From: an uncultured Eubacteriales bacterium
GTDB lineage: Bacteria; Bacillota; Clostridia; Oscillospirales; CAG-382
Direction: 5' to 3'
DNA: 64,000 nt
NCBI GenBank assembly: GCA_934502885.1
Contig: CAKSUT010000007.1
Location: forward strand, 68,768 to 132,767
The first letter of the stretch is position 1. Every line of letters begins with the position of its first letter. The translations under genes were made by a program, and so were the position numbers. Positions 45,844-52,840 of the stretch are shown here, one piece after another. The notes beneath the pieces were generated by a model that worked only from the letters and a program-made list of their open reading frames with translations, searched no databases and had not been told where the DNA came from.

Positions 45844-47061
45844 TCAGAAGTCAACCTCTGAGTCGTAGTAGCAGCACTTAAGAAGCTTTTCCATTTCTTC
45901 CCGGCTGGGCTGACGGGGGTTGGATCCCGTGCAGGCATCGGCAATTGCGTTCTTTGCGATCTCGGGAAGTCTCTCGAGGAATACTTTCTCGGGAACGAAG
46001 CCCTCTTCGGCCGGATAGCTGTCCTTTCCGTAGTGCTTGATGCAGTGCGGAATCTTGAGGTCGTCGTTCATGCCTCTGAGGTACTTGATGAGAAGCTCGA
46101 TCTTCTCCTTCTCGGTTGTTCCGCCGAGACCCATGAAGTCTGCGATGTAAGCGTATCTCTTTGCGGCTGTGGGATCCTTAGCGTTGAATGCGATTACCTT
46201 AGGAAGGTACATTGCGTTTGCCGCGCCGTGAATAATATGTGCGCCGTAGTCCGCGAAAGCGGCACCGGTCTTATGCGCCATGGAATGTACGATACCGAGA
46301 AGTGCGTTCGAGAACGCCATACCGGCAAGACACTGTGCGTTGTGCATCGAGTCACGCTTCTCCATATCGCCGTTGTACGATGCAACAAGGTCGTTCTGAA
46401 TCATCTTTATTGCATGAAGTGCAAGCGGATCGGTGAAGTCGCAGTTTGCGGTCGAAACATAAGCTTCGATTGCGTGGGTCATTGCGTCCATACCTGTGTG
46501 AGCGACAAGCTTCTGAGGCATCGTCTCGGCAAGGTCGGGGTCTACTATCGCAACGTCGGGCGTAATCTCAAAGTCCGCTATCGGGTACTTGATGCCCTTG
46601 GAATAATCGGTGATGATGGAGAATGCGGTAACCTCGGTAGCCGTACCGGAGGTAGAGGATATAGCGCAGAAGTGAGCCTTGCGGCGAAGCGGCGGAATAC
46701 CGAATACCTTACACATATCCTCGAATGTGATGTCCGGATACTCGTACTTAATCCACATTGCTTTTGCGGCGTCGATAGGAGAACCTCCGCCTATTGCAAC
46801 TATCCAGTCGGGTCCGAACTTTTCCATTGCGGCCGCACCCTTCATAACCGTCTCAACGGAAGGATCGGGTTCGATACCCTCGAAAAGCTCAACCTCCATG
46901 CCTGCTTCTTTGAGGTATGCCACTACCTTGTCAAGGAAACCGAATCTCTTCATGCTTCCGCCGCCGACGCATACCATCGCTTTTTTACCCTTAAATGTCT
47001 TAAGTGCCTCGATAGCACCTTTTCCGTGATACAAGTCTCTCGGTAATGTAAATCTAGCCAT
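45844..47061 (-). CDS. Iron-containing (group III) alcohol dehydrogenase
   Basis: A 405-residue NAD(P)-dependent enzyme that reduces aldehydes such as acetaldehyde or butyraldehyde in fermentation. VGGGSMKRFGFLDKVVAYLK and WIVAIGGGSPIDAAKAMWIK form the nucleotide-binding GGGS motif. ISSTSGTATEVTAFSIITD is conserved. The iron ligands are in GMDAMTHAIEAYVST, NALLGIVHSMAHKTGAAF and GAHIIHGAANA. The C-terminus ACTGSNPRQPSREEMEKLLK is typical of fermentative group III enzymes. It has its own promoter with TATCGATAT boxes upstream, near the rex-lysR genes, which fits redox control. Confidence 0.95.
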   Translation of the reverse strand: MARFTLPRDLYHGKGAIEALKTFKGKKAMVCVGGGSMKRFGFLDKVVAYLKEAGMEVELFEGIEPDPSVETVMKGAAAMEKFGPDWIVAIGGGSPIDAAKAMWIKYEYPDITFEDMCKVFGIPPLRRKAHFCAISSTSGTATEVTAFSIITDYSKGIKYPIADFEITPDVAIVDPDLAETMPQKLVAHTGMDAMTHAIEAYVSTANCDFTDPLALHAIKMIQNDLVASYNGDMEKRDSMHNAQCLAGMAFSNALLGIVHSMAHKTGAAFADYGAHIIHGAANAMYLPKVIAFNAKDPTAAKRYAYIADFMGLGGTTEKEKIELLIKYLRGMNDDLKIPHCIKHYGKDSYPAEEGFVPEKVFLERLPEIAKNAIADACTGSNPRQPSREEMEKLLKCCYYDSEVDF

Positions 47062-47160
47062 TTTTCATTCCTCCGTAATTATTTGTTGTTTCGTTGGGGA
47101 GTCCGCAGGTCTTACCGGGTATCACCCGTGCCTTGCGCCTCTCTCCCTTTCGTTGGCACA

Positions 47161-47189
47161 AGTATAACACACTTTTCGCGAAATGTAAA
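47161..47189 (-). promoter_or_regulatory. Promoter of the alcohol dehydrogenase gene
   Basis: TTTACA (47184-47189) and TATACT (47161-47166), spacer 17, on the minus strand; leader about 90 bases. Confidence 0.7.
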
Positions 47190-47203
47190 ATATAAAAGCG
47201 TGA

Positions 47204-47226
47204 TATCGATATACATTTATCGATAT
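47204..47226. promoter_or_regulatory. Two TATCGATAT boxes upstream of the alcohol dehydrogenase promoter
   Basis: TATCGATAT occurs twice (47204-47212 and 47218-47226), 14 bases start to start, just upstream of the -35 box. The same 9-mer and a one-base variant occur in the rex promoter. A Rex or LysR operator is the likely role. Confidence 0.55.
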
Positions 47227-47321
47227 AAAAAGAACGTTAATTACCTGTCAATTTTTTAAGATGCCGCAAAACGTCCGGAATAAAGAATCTAACCTTTTTG
47301 ACGGTGAAATTTCGCAGAGCG

Positions 47322-47364
47322 CAAAAAAACACGCTCGGAGAAAAGCAGCATTTTCCGAACGTGT
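47322..47364 (-). terminator. Terminator of rex-lysR
   Basis: Arms ACACGCTCGG (47329-47338) and CCGAACGTGT (47355-47364) with one G-T pair, followed on the minus strand by a run of seven T. Confidence 0.85.
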
Positions 47365-47445
47365 ATGATACGATATATTGATTATTATATGTGCGAATTA
47401 AAAATAGTATATATCTCAGCGCAATTTCCCTTCATTTGCCAATTT

Positions 47446-48381
47446 TCAGTCGTAATCGCAGAATGCAACAGCGTTTTTCGCCTCGCTGAGCTTATTGATA
47501 AAAAGCTTGTCCTGCGCTGAAAACTTGTATCCCGTCGGATAAACGAGAACATCACGGAAGCGTCTGCCGCTGTCCGCGCAGCGCCGCTGGACAAGACCGT
47601 ACCTTGCGGTTATGCGCTTCGGCACGGGCGACACCCACATATACGACGACGTTATCTGAGAAAGCAGTTCAAACTGATTCGCCCTCTCAATGACGTTTAT
47701 GCGGCGGTCGTTCTCTCCGCCGATGCGCGCCGCACTGCCGGCGAGATACGGAACGGTGTTGTCGTCCTGCGCTATTTCGGTATATCTGCCGTCCGCAAGC
47801 ATCTTTTCGGTGACAGCCGCACTCTTTGCAAGCTCGTGCTTTTCGGACATCAGAAGGAGGTATTCATGCTCCCAGAGAGGTTCGTGAGAGAGATTTTTTT
47901 CCGCGAGGTAGTCGGCAAAATACTTCTCATGCTCCGGCGAAAAGCGTATTACGCCGATGGAGTATATACCCCCGGCGACGCCGGAGATTGTGTTCACGGA
48001 ATTCGTTTCACAGACGGTTACGTCTATTCCCTTATCGGCGTCAAGCTCCTCGGCGTAGGTTAAGAAGCCGTCCGAAATATAGCTTGCCCTCGGTATCGAC
48101 ACTCTGAAAATCTGCTTTGTTCCGTCGGCGGCGTCGGCGATTGTCTCTATTTTTTCGAGCTTCGCCACAATCTCCCTTGCCACCGCGAGGAATTCTATTC
48201 CCTCGGTTGTCGGTATAACGCCCTTTGTCGTGCGGCGGAACACCTTGAAGCCGAACGTGTCTTCAATCTCGTGTATCGCCTTCGAGAGGTTGGGCTGAGC
48301 CATGAAAAGATTCTCAGCCGCCTGCGATATGGAGCGGCACTTTTCGACCTCAAGCGCGTATTTGAAAAGCAGAGTGTTCAA
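47446..48381 (-). CDS. LysR-family transcriptional regulator
   Basis: A 311-residue regulator. The N-terminal winged helix-turn-helix is CRSISQAAENLFMAQPNLSK, followed by AIHEIEDTFGFKVFRRTTKG, the most conserved LysR segment. The effector domain follows (IYSIGVIRFSPEHEKYF; HEYLLLMSEKHELAKSA). The start codon is TTG at 48381, 9 bases after AGGAGG and 1 base after the rex stop codon, so translation is coupled to rex. The alcohol dehydrogenase gene downstream is a probable target. Confidence 0.9.
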   Translation of the reverse strand: MNTLLFKYALEVEKCRSISQAAENLFMAQPNLSKAIHEIEDTFGFKVFRRTTKGVIPTTEGIEFLAVAREIVAKLEKIETIADAADGTKQIFRVSIPRASYISDGFLTYAEELDADKGIDVTVCETNSVNTISGVAGGIYSIGVIRFSPEHEKYFADYLAEKNLSHEPLWEHEYLLLMSEKHELAKSAAVTEKMLADGRYTEIAQDDNTVPYLAGSAARIGGENDRRINVIERANQFELLSQITSSYMWVSPVPKRITARYGLVQRRCADSGRRFRDVLVYPTGYKFSAQDKLFINKLSEAKNAVAFCDYD

Positions 48382-48382
48382 A

Positions 48383-49042
48383 TCAGATATCCTCCTCTTT
48401 CATCATGTCTCCGAGCTTTTTTGACAGAACCGCGAGCGAGCCCGCCATATTCTCGTTCTGCACAAGCACCGTATCCGGCACCGAAAGGTGCACCGGAGCA
48501 AAGTTCCAGATTGCCTTCACTCCCCCGGCGACGAGCCTGTCGCAAACTGTCTGCGCGGCGTCGGCAGGGACGGTGATAATTCCTATATGTATATGGGCGC
48601 GGCGGCAGAAGTCGCTTATCCTGTCGGCGTGAAGCACGCTCACACCGCATACCGACGCGTCGCATTTTTCGTATGCTTCGTCAAACGCCGCGATGATTCT
48701 GAGTCCGTAGGCGGCAAAACCTTTATACGAAAGAAGCGCGTGTCCGAGAGAGCCGACGCCGACTATAACCGCCTCGTTCGTATTGCGAAAACCGAGATAT
48801 TCTTCGATGCTGTCGATTAGTCCCTCAACCGAGAATCCCTGCTTCGGACGCCCGGCGACAGTGCTTATCGAGGCAAAATCTTTTCTCACCTGTATTTCCG
48901 AAAATCCGAAGTGAGCGGCCGTTTTCGCCGCCGACACCGTTTCCGCACCGCGAGAACGCAGCTGCTTCAGGTAGTGCAGATACGTCGGCATTCGCTTCAG
49001 TGCCTGAACGGAAATTGTGGTATAATTATCGGTTTGCGGCAT
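48383..49042 (-). CDS. rex: Redox-sensing transcriptional repressor Rex
   Basis: A 219-residue dimeric repressor sensing the NADH/NAD+ ratio. The winged helix at residues 10-65 contains PTYLHYLKQLRSRGAETVSA and FGFSEIQVRKDFASIS. The Rossmann NAD-binding domain starts with NEAVIVGVGSLGHALLSYKG (GxGxLG). AGVKAIWNFAPVHLSVPDTV is the family signature and NENMAGSLAVLSKKL closes it. Rex normally represses fermentation and respiration genes. Repeated TATCGRTAT boxes over its own promoter suggest autoregulation. lysR follows directly. Confidence 0.95.
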   Translation of the reverse strand: MPQTDNYTTISVQALKRMPTYLHYLKQLRSRGAETVSAAKTAAHFGFSEIQVRKDFASISTVAGRPKQGFSVEGLIDSIEEYLGFRNTNEAVIVGVGSLGHALLSYKGFAAYGLRIIAAFDEAYEKCDASVCGVSVLHADRISDFCRRAHIHIGIITVPADAAQTVCDRLVAGGVKAIWNFAPVHLSVPDTVLVQNENMAGSLAVLSKKLGDMMKEEDI

Positions 49043-49056
49043 ATATAACCCTTCTT

Positions 49057-49112
49057 TATCGATATTCGGATATCTTTATCGGTATTGTACCACTATTCTT
49101 TGCGCTTGTCAA
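49057..49112 (-). promoter_or_regulatory. rex promoter with TATCGRTAT boxes
   Basis: TTGACA (49107-49112) and TACAAT (49084-49089), spacer 17, on the minus strand. TATCGGTAT (49077-49085) overlaps the -10 and start site, and TATCGATAT (49057-49065) lies in the leader, positions that fit repression. Confidence 0.75.
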
Positions 49113-49153
49113 GCGGTAACAAAAATATTTTTTCCTTTTTGCGAAATTTATAC

Positions 49154-49206
49154 TTGACAATTGCCGCAATAAGAGTTATAATGCACGTGGTTAGACAGAG
49201 CTAACC
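49154..49206 (+). promoter_or_regulatory. Promoter and operator of the HMA-domain gene
   Basis: TTGACA (49154-49159) and TATAAT (49177-49182), spacer 17. Immediately after, GGTTAG-N6-CTAACC (49189-49206) covers the transcription start. The form TTAG-N6-CTAA resembles DtxR/MntR/IdeR-type metal-repressor sites. Confidence 0.75.
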
Positions 49207-49234
49207 GAGATTATACGAAAGGAACGGTTATGTT

Positions 49235-49492
49235 ATGTACAAGACTACTTTAAAAATAGACGGAATGATGTGCGGTATGTGCGAAGCGCACGTAAACGAC
49301 ACTCTGAGAAAGACGGTAAAGGCAAAGAAGATCACCTCGTCGCACTCAAAGGGTGAGGCTGTGATAATAAGCGAAGAATTGCCGGATACTGACGCCATAG
49401 CCGACGAGCTTAAGAAAATAGGCTACGAACTCAAGAATTACGACAGTGTGCCTTACGAAAAGAAGGGTCTATTCGGACTTTTTTCAAAATAA
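49235..49492 (+). CDS. Heavy-metal-associated (HMA) domain protein
   Basis: An 85-residue cytoplasmic protein with the ferredoxin-like HMA fold. KTTLKIDGMMCGMCEAHVND carries the CxxC metal site (C13 and C16), as in copper chaperones. The tail KKGLFGLFSK is common in clostridial relatives. The expected hydrophobic core positions are present (EAVIISEELPDTDAIADELK). The gene stands alone behind a promoter with a DtxR-like operator, so it is likely induced or repressed by a metal. No partner P-type ATPase is in the window. Confidence 0.88.
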   Translation: MYKTTLKIDGMMCGMCEAHVNDTLRKTVKAKKITSSHSKGEAVIISEELPDTDAIADELKKIGYELKNYDSVPYEKKGLFGLFSK

Positions 49493-49509
49493 TTTGATTA
49501 TTTGCTTCG

Positions 49510-49544
49510 GAGGGAGTTTTATCGGACACCGTTCGTGATATAAT
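49510..49544 (+). promoter_or_regulatory. Promoter of microprotein cassette A with a conserved 19-nt element
   Basis: GAGGGAGTTTTATCGGACA (49510-49528) followed by TATAAT (49539-49544). The element is identical to that at 49995-50013 and has the same distance to its TATAAT. No TTGACA is present at -35. Confidence 0.75.
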
Positions 49545-49577
49545 ACAGACATCAACCGAACGAAAGGTGGCAAAATA

Positions 49578-49721
49578 ATGATAAATCTTCTTCTGACGCT
49601 GTGCGGCATTCTCAAAGCGGCGGTATGCGTAAGCTGTGCGGTTTTCGCAGCGTACATAATAAACTTTGACTTTGGCGGCGACAGCCTCGCCGCCGAGTCC
49701 GCCGAGACCGACGGTAACTGA
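49578..49721 (+). CDS. 47-residue hydrophobic microprotein
   Basis: Too short for ordinary gene calling but well supported. AAAGGTGG lies 7 bases before an ATG, 34 bases after a TATAAT box, and the frame ends at TGA 49719-49721. The peptide starts MINLLLTLCGILKAAVCVSC and continues AVFAAYIINFDFGG, one membrane helix with three cysteines. An acidic tail DSLAAESAETDGN would lie on the other side. The promoter shares a 19-base identical element with the next cassette. No homologue is recognised; a small membrane regulator, signal peptide precursor or toxin-like peptide are all possible. Confidence 0.65.
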   Translation: MINLLLTLCGILKAAVCVSCAVFAAYIINFDFGGDSLAAESAETDGN

Positions 49722-49846
49722 TTTTCCGTAAATACCGTCCGTCTCGCCCGATGCCCGCGGCGGCGATATTTAAAGCGTAGCGCATAATTTGTTTTTCGTT
49801 TTGCGGTTTTCGCTTCATATATCCTTTTTTGCTTGACATTCTCCTT

Positions 49847-49888
49847 CATTTTTAGATCCAAAATTTTAAATCCCGCATTTTTAGATCC
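49847..49888. repeat. 13-base direct repeat
   Basis: CATTTTTAGATCC occurs at 49847-49859 and 49876-49888, 29 bases apart, in the A+T-rich gap between microprotein cassettes. The rest of the gap 49722-49935 shows no gene. Confidence 0.8.
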
Positions 49889-49935
49889 TCATTTCTTTTT
49901 CATTTTTGTTCTTTCTTAAAATTCAGGCATCGGTT

Positions 49936-49978
49936 GCCGTCGGACGTGCGAACTTCACATTCGTCCGACGGCTTTTTT
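49936..49978 (+). terminator. Terminator of microprotein cassette A
   Basis: Perfect arms GCCGTCGGACG (49936-49946) and CGTCCGACGGC (49962-49972), followed by TTTTTT. Confidence 0.9.
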
Positions 49979-49994
49979 ACGCAAAATTCCGCAT

Positions 49995-50029
49995 GAGGGA
50001 GTTTTATCGGACAGCGAATGTTGTATAAT
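49995..50029 (+). promoter_or_regulatory. Promoter of microprotein cassette B with the conserved 19-nt element
   Basis: Second identical copy of GAGGGAGTTTTATCGGACA (49995-50013), with TATAAT at 50024-50029, the same spacing as in cassette A. Confidence 0.75.
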
Positions 50030-50060
50030 GAAAGCACCGGAAGCAAAAGGAGGCTGCAAA

Positions 50061-50192
50061 TTGAAAATAACACTTACGGAACGCGAAAAGAAAATCTTCA
50101 TTACGCTGTTGTCGATAAAATTGGTACTGTTGTCCATTCAGTGCCTGGACATCGTATCCGATTTGGTTTTTAAATTTATTCTGAAAGGATGA
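50061..50192 (+). CDS. 43-residue microprotein with one predicted membrane helix
   Basis: A TTG start at 50061 has AAAAGGAGG in front at 7 bases. The peptide begins MKITLTEREKKIFITLLSIK and continues LVLLSIQCLDIVSDLVFKFI, a basic N-terminus and a long hydrophobic segment. Its stop codon overlaps ATGA with an unused ATG of the next frame, and AAAGG before the stop serves as the next ribosome site. It forms an operon with the 59-residue peptide downstream. Not recognised; size and hydrophobicity recall holin-like or type I toxin peptides, but that is only analogy. Confidence 0.6.
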   Translation: MKITLTEREKKIFITLLSIKLVLLSIQCLDIVSDLVFKFILKG

Positions 50193-50197
50193 TAAAT

Positions 50198-50377
50198 ATG
50201 ATACGTGAATTTCTCGAAAGACGGGAAAAAGAGCGCAGGGAGGCGGAGTTTAACGAACGCATTGAGGCATTGCTTCCGAAAATTTATCTCATAACTCAGA
50301 TTCTGGCGATTATCAATGTGTCGCTTTCTCTTGTACACCTCATTGAAAAACACGCGGGAAAGTCAAAGAGTTCCTGA
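50198..50377 (+). CDS. 59-residue microprotein, charged N-terminus and hydrophobic C-terminal half
   Basis: MIREFLERREKERREAEFNE is a strongly charged helix. IEALLPKIYLITQILAIINV and SLSLVHLIEKHAGKSKSS form a probable membrane segment and basic tail. The ATG at 50198 has AAAGG 9 bases upstream; the ATG at 50189 touches that site. It is coupled to the 43-residue gene and followed by a strong terminator. The paired helical layout could let the two peptides bind each other in the membrane; function unknown. Confidence 0.68.
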   Translation: MIREFLERREKERREAEFNERIEALLPKIYLITQILAIINVSLSLVHLIEKHAGKSKSS

Positions 50378-50390
50378 TACGTCAAAGCCA

Positions 50391-50429
50391 AACGGACTAC
50401 CCCCGGCATCGGAGGCAGTCCGCTTTTTT
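50391..50429 (+). terminator. Terminator of microprotein cassette B (repeated element, copy 1)
   Basis: CGGACT (50393-50398) pairs with AGTCCG (50417-50422), followed by TTTTTTT. The 32-base core 50391-50422 is almost identical to 52801-52832. Confidence 0.85.
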
Positions 50430-50434
50430 TACAT

Positions 50435-51241
50435 TCAGTCCCTTTTTCCTGCATTCATTCCGGAGATTTCGGCTCTGTATTCCGTCGGAGTCATTCCGAA
50501 GCGTGAGGAAAATCTGTTGTTCAGGCTTCTGACACTCTGAAAGCCGCTTTCGTAGGCAATATCGACGATTTTCATATCACTGTTTTTCAAAAGCTCAAGC
50601 ACTGTCTCCATGCGGTAGGCGGACAAAAAATCTCCGAACGATATGCCGAAAAACGCATGAAATTCACGTGAAAGATAGTAATAATCGTATCCGACATGCC
50701 GCGCCACATCAGAGAGCGTTATTTTTTTCTTATGGTTTTCGCTGACATACTCTACAATTCTCGCCATGAGCGACATAGCATTCCGATCTTTCTCACACTC
50801 ACGCACGCCCCCGTTTTCGGCATATTCTCCGCAAAGCGCATAGAGGCAGGCTTTCAGAGAAAGGTGAGTGTGCGTCTCTCTTCCTACAAGCTCACTCAAA
50901 AGGTAAGCGTTGACTTCCGTTTTACAATTAAATTCAAAATTCCCCGTTTTCCTCTCCATGCTCTTTATGAAATCCCCGACATAATCGGTCGAGAAAACGC
51001 AGACCCAGTATCTGCACTCCCCCTTCGGCTCGAAAGAATGTATCGCATACGGCAGACACATCCCCCACTGTCCCTTTTTGAGAAGCACTCTTTCTCCGTC
51101 GCAGATGCATCCGAGCAGCCCGTCAAGCACATAAATGACCTCGGGATTTTTGTGAAAATGCGGATTTATTACGGCGTTTTCGTACACAAAAATATTGTGA
51201 TTCCTGTTTTCGGAATTATACGACTGATGATATACCCCCAC
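50435..51241 (-). CDS. AraC-family transcriptional regulator
   Basis: A 268-residue regulator. The N-terminal cupin part reads INPHFHKNPEVIYVLDGLLG. The C-terminal double helix-turn-helix is KKITLSDVARHVGYDYYYLS followed by REFHAFFGISFGDFLSAYRM, then KIVDIAYESGFQSVRSLNNR and FSSRFGMTPTEYRAE. It is divergent from the arabinofuranosidase gene, with overlapping promoters, so it probably activates that gene in response to arabinose-containing sugar. Confidence 0.93.
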   Translation of the reverse strand: MGVYHQSYNSENRNHNIFVYENAVINPHFHKNPEVIYVLDGLLGCICDGERVLLKKGQWGMCLPYAIHSFEPKGECRYWVCVFSTDYVGDFIKSMERKTGNFEFNCKTEVNAYLLSELVGRETHTHLSLKACLYALCGEYAENGGVRECEKDRNAMSLMARIVEYVSENHKKKITLSDVARHVGYDYYYLSREFHAFFGISFGDFLSAYRMETVLELLKNSDMKIVDIAYESGFQSVRSLNNRFSSRFGMTPTEYRAEISGMNAGKRD

Positions 51242-51263
51242 ACTGTTTCACTCCAAAAAGACA

Positions 51264-51322
51264 TTTTCTTGCCGATATTATACAACATTCTGCAAGAAAA
51301 GTCAATATTTTTCTGATACAAT
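51264..51322. promoter_or_regulatory. Divergent araC / GH51 promoters with an inverted repeat
   Basis: On the minus strand TTGACT (51300-51305) and TATAAT (51277-51282), spacer 17, drive the regulator. On the plus strand only an extended TGATACAAT -10 (51314-51322) is seen, typical of an activated promoter. TTTTCTTGC (51264-51272) and GCAAGAAAA (51292-51300) form an inverted repeat around the region. Confidence 0.65.
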
Positions 51323-51357
51323 ACAGGCAACAGCAATTAACATAACGGAGGTATAAC

Positions 51358-52794
51358 ATGACAAACGAGAAAAAAGTATATCTTGTATATCCGAAAGAAC
51401 TCGGCGAAATAGCACCCGAGCTTTACGGACACTTTGCGGAACACATAGGCGGAGTCATCTACGACGGCATATGGGTCGGAAAAAATTCCGACGTGCCGAA
51501 CGTTAACGGTTTCAGAAAAGAGATAATCGATAAACTCCGTGCGATAAAAGCACCTGTTATACGTTGGCCGGGCGGCTGTTTTGCCGAGACTTACGACTGG
51601 CGTGACGGAATAGGCAAAAATCGCCCGACACGTCTCAATTGGTGGGGATACGAGGACGGAAAAACCGAGCCGAATACCGTGGGTACACATGAATTCATGG
51701 ATTTCTGTGAGGCGGTCGGCGCAAAAGCGTACTTCGCCGCAAATCTCACATCGGTCTCTCCTCTTCACATTCGCAATTGGATGGACTATTGTCTGTCGCC
51801 GCAAGGCTCAACAACTCTTGCAAAAGAACGTGAAGCAAACGGACATCCCGCACCTTTTGATATCCCTTTCTGGGGAGTGGGCAACGAAAACTGGGGCGGC
51901 GGCGGCAATATGACTCCGGAACATTATGCAGACGAGTTCAAGCGTTTCTACACCCTCATGAAAAACGCCTTTCCAAACGTCGAATACTATATGTGCGGCG
52001 AAAACGGCTTTGATTTCGGCTGGACCGACAGAGTCATCCGCAACACGAACGGTCACGGCGACGGCTTCACCGCGCATTATTACTGCGGTACGGCAGGCGA
52101 GGCAGTCGATTTTTCCGAGGATAACTGGGACGCTCTGATGAAAAAAGCGTCTGACATGGAAGCTCTCATCGAACGCAACGTGAACATAATACACGGAAGC
52201 GGCGCCGCAACAAAGCTTGTAATTGACGAATGGGGCTGCTGGCACAAGGGCGGTTCCGGTCCGAGTCACGGCGAAAACCTGTTTGAACAGCAAAGCACCG
52301 TGCGCGACGCTCTCGTAACCGCCATCACGCTCAACATTTTCAACAAGCACTGCCGCAATATACGAATGGCGAACGTCGCGCAGCTCACAAACAATCTGCA
52401 CGCGCTGTTCCTTGCCGGCGGCGATAAATGCATAGTCACACCAACCTACCATGTTTTCGATATGTACAAAGAGCATATGGGTGCAGCATCTCTCGAGTGC
52501 GTTGTGACAGACAACAGTGAGCTTTCCTCGTCGGTGAGCGTTTCGGCTTCCGTAAAGAACGGTAAAACTCTTGTCACGATAGGCAATCTCTCCTGCCGCG
52601 AGGACGCCGTTATAAGCCTTGAGGGTGTCGGTATGCCGATTCCGGAAAAAGTCGAAGCGGAAATACTTTCGGCAGACGACATTCATTCGCACAACACTTT
52701 TGAGAATCCGAATGCCGTTTCTCCCAAGCCGTATACAATAAGTGCTGATCGCTTTGTTTTGCCACGTGCCGGCATACTCAAAATTACATTCTGA
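51358..52794 (+). CDS. Alpha-L-arabinofuranosidase, glycoside hydrolase family 51
   Basis: A 478-residue cytoplasmic enzyme without signal peptide. LGEIAPELYGHFAEHIGGVI is the typical start, and PVIRWPGGCFAETYDWRDGI is the substrate pocket. The acid/base Glu is in WGVGNENWGGGG near residue 177 and the nucleophile Glu in KLVIDEWGCWH near 289. The C-terminal 130 residues form a beta sandwich. It removes arabinofuranose from imported arabino-oligosaccharides. GGAGG precedes the ATG and a hairpin terminator follows. Confidence 0.95.
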   Translation: MTNEKKVYLVYPKELGEIAPELYGHFAEHIGGVIYDGIWVGKNSDVPNVNGFRKEIIDKLRAIKAPVIRWPGGCFAETYDWRDGIGKNRPTRLNWWGYEDGKTEPNTVGTHEFMDFCEAVGAKAYFAANLTSVSPLHIRNWMDYCLSPQGSTTLAKEREANGHPAPFDIPFWGVGNENWGGGGNMTPEHYADEFKRFYTLMKNAFPNVEYYMCGENGFDFGWTDRVIRNTNGHGDGFTAHYYCGTAGEAVDFSEDNWDALMKKASDMEALIERNVNIIHGSGAATKLVIDEWGCWHKGGSGPSHGENLFEQQSTVRDALVTAITLNIFNKHCRNIRMANVAQLTNNLHALFLAGGDKCIVTPTYHVFDMYKEHMGAASLECVVTDNSELSSSVSVSASVKNGKTLVTIGNLSCREDAVISLEGVGMPIPEKVEAEILSADDIHSHNTFENPNAVSPKPYTISADRFVLPRAGILKITF

Positions 52795-52800
52795 CAAAAT

Positions 52801-52840
52801 AACGGACTGTCCCCGGCATCGGAGGCAGCCCGTACTTTTA
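52801..52840 (+). terminator. Terminator of the GH51 gene (repeated element, copy 2)
   Basis: Core 52801-52832 matches 50391-50422 with three differences; CGGACTG pairs with CAGCCCG with one mismatch and a T-rich tail follows. Confidence 0.75.

Noticed and set aside
49484..49861. Minus-strand frame of 125 codons over microprotein cassette A
   Set aside because: No ribosome site or family match; it runs through the HMA gene end and the promoter element, and the plus-strand small gene has better signals.
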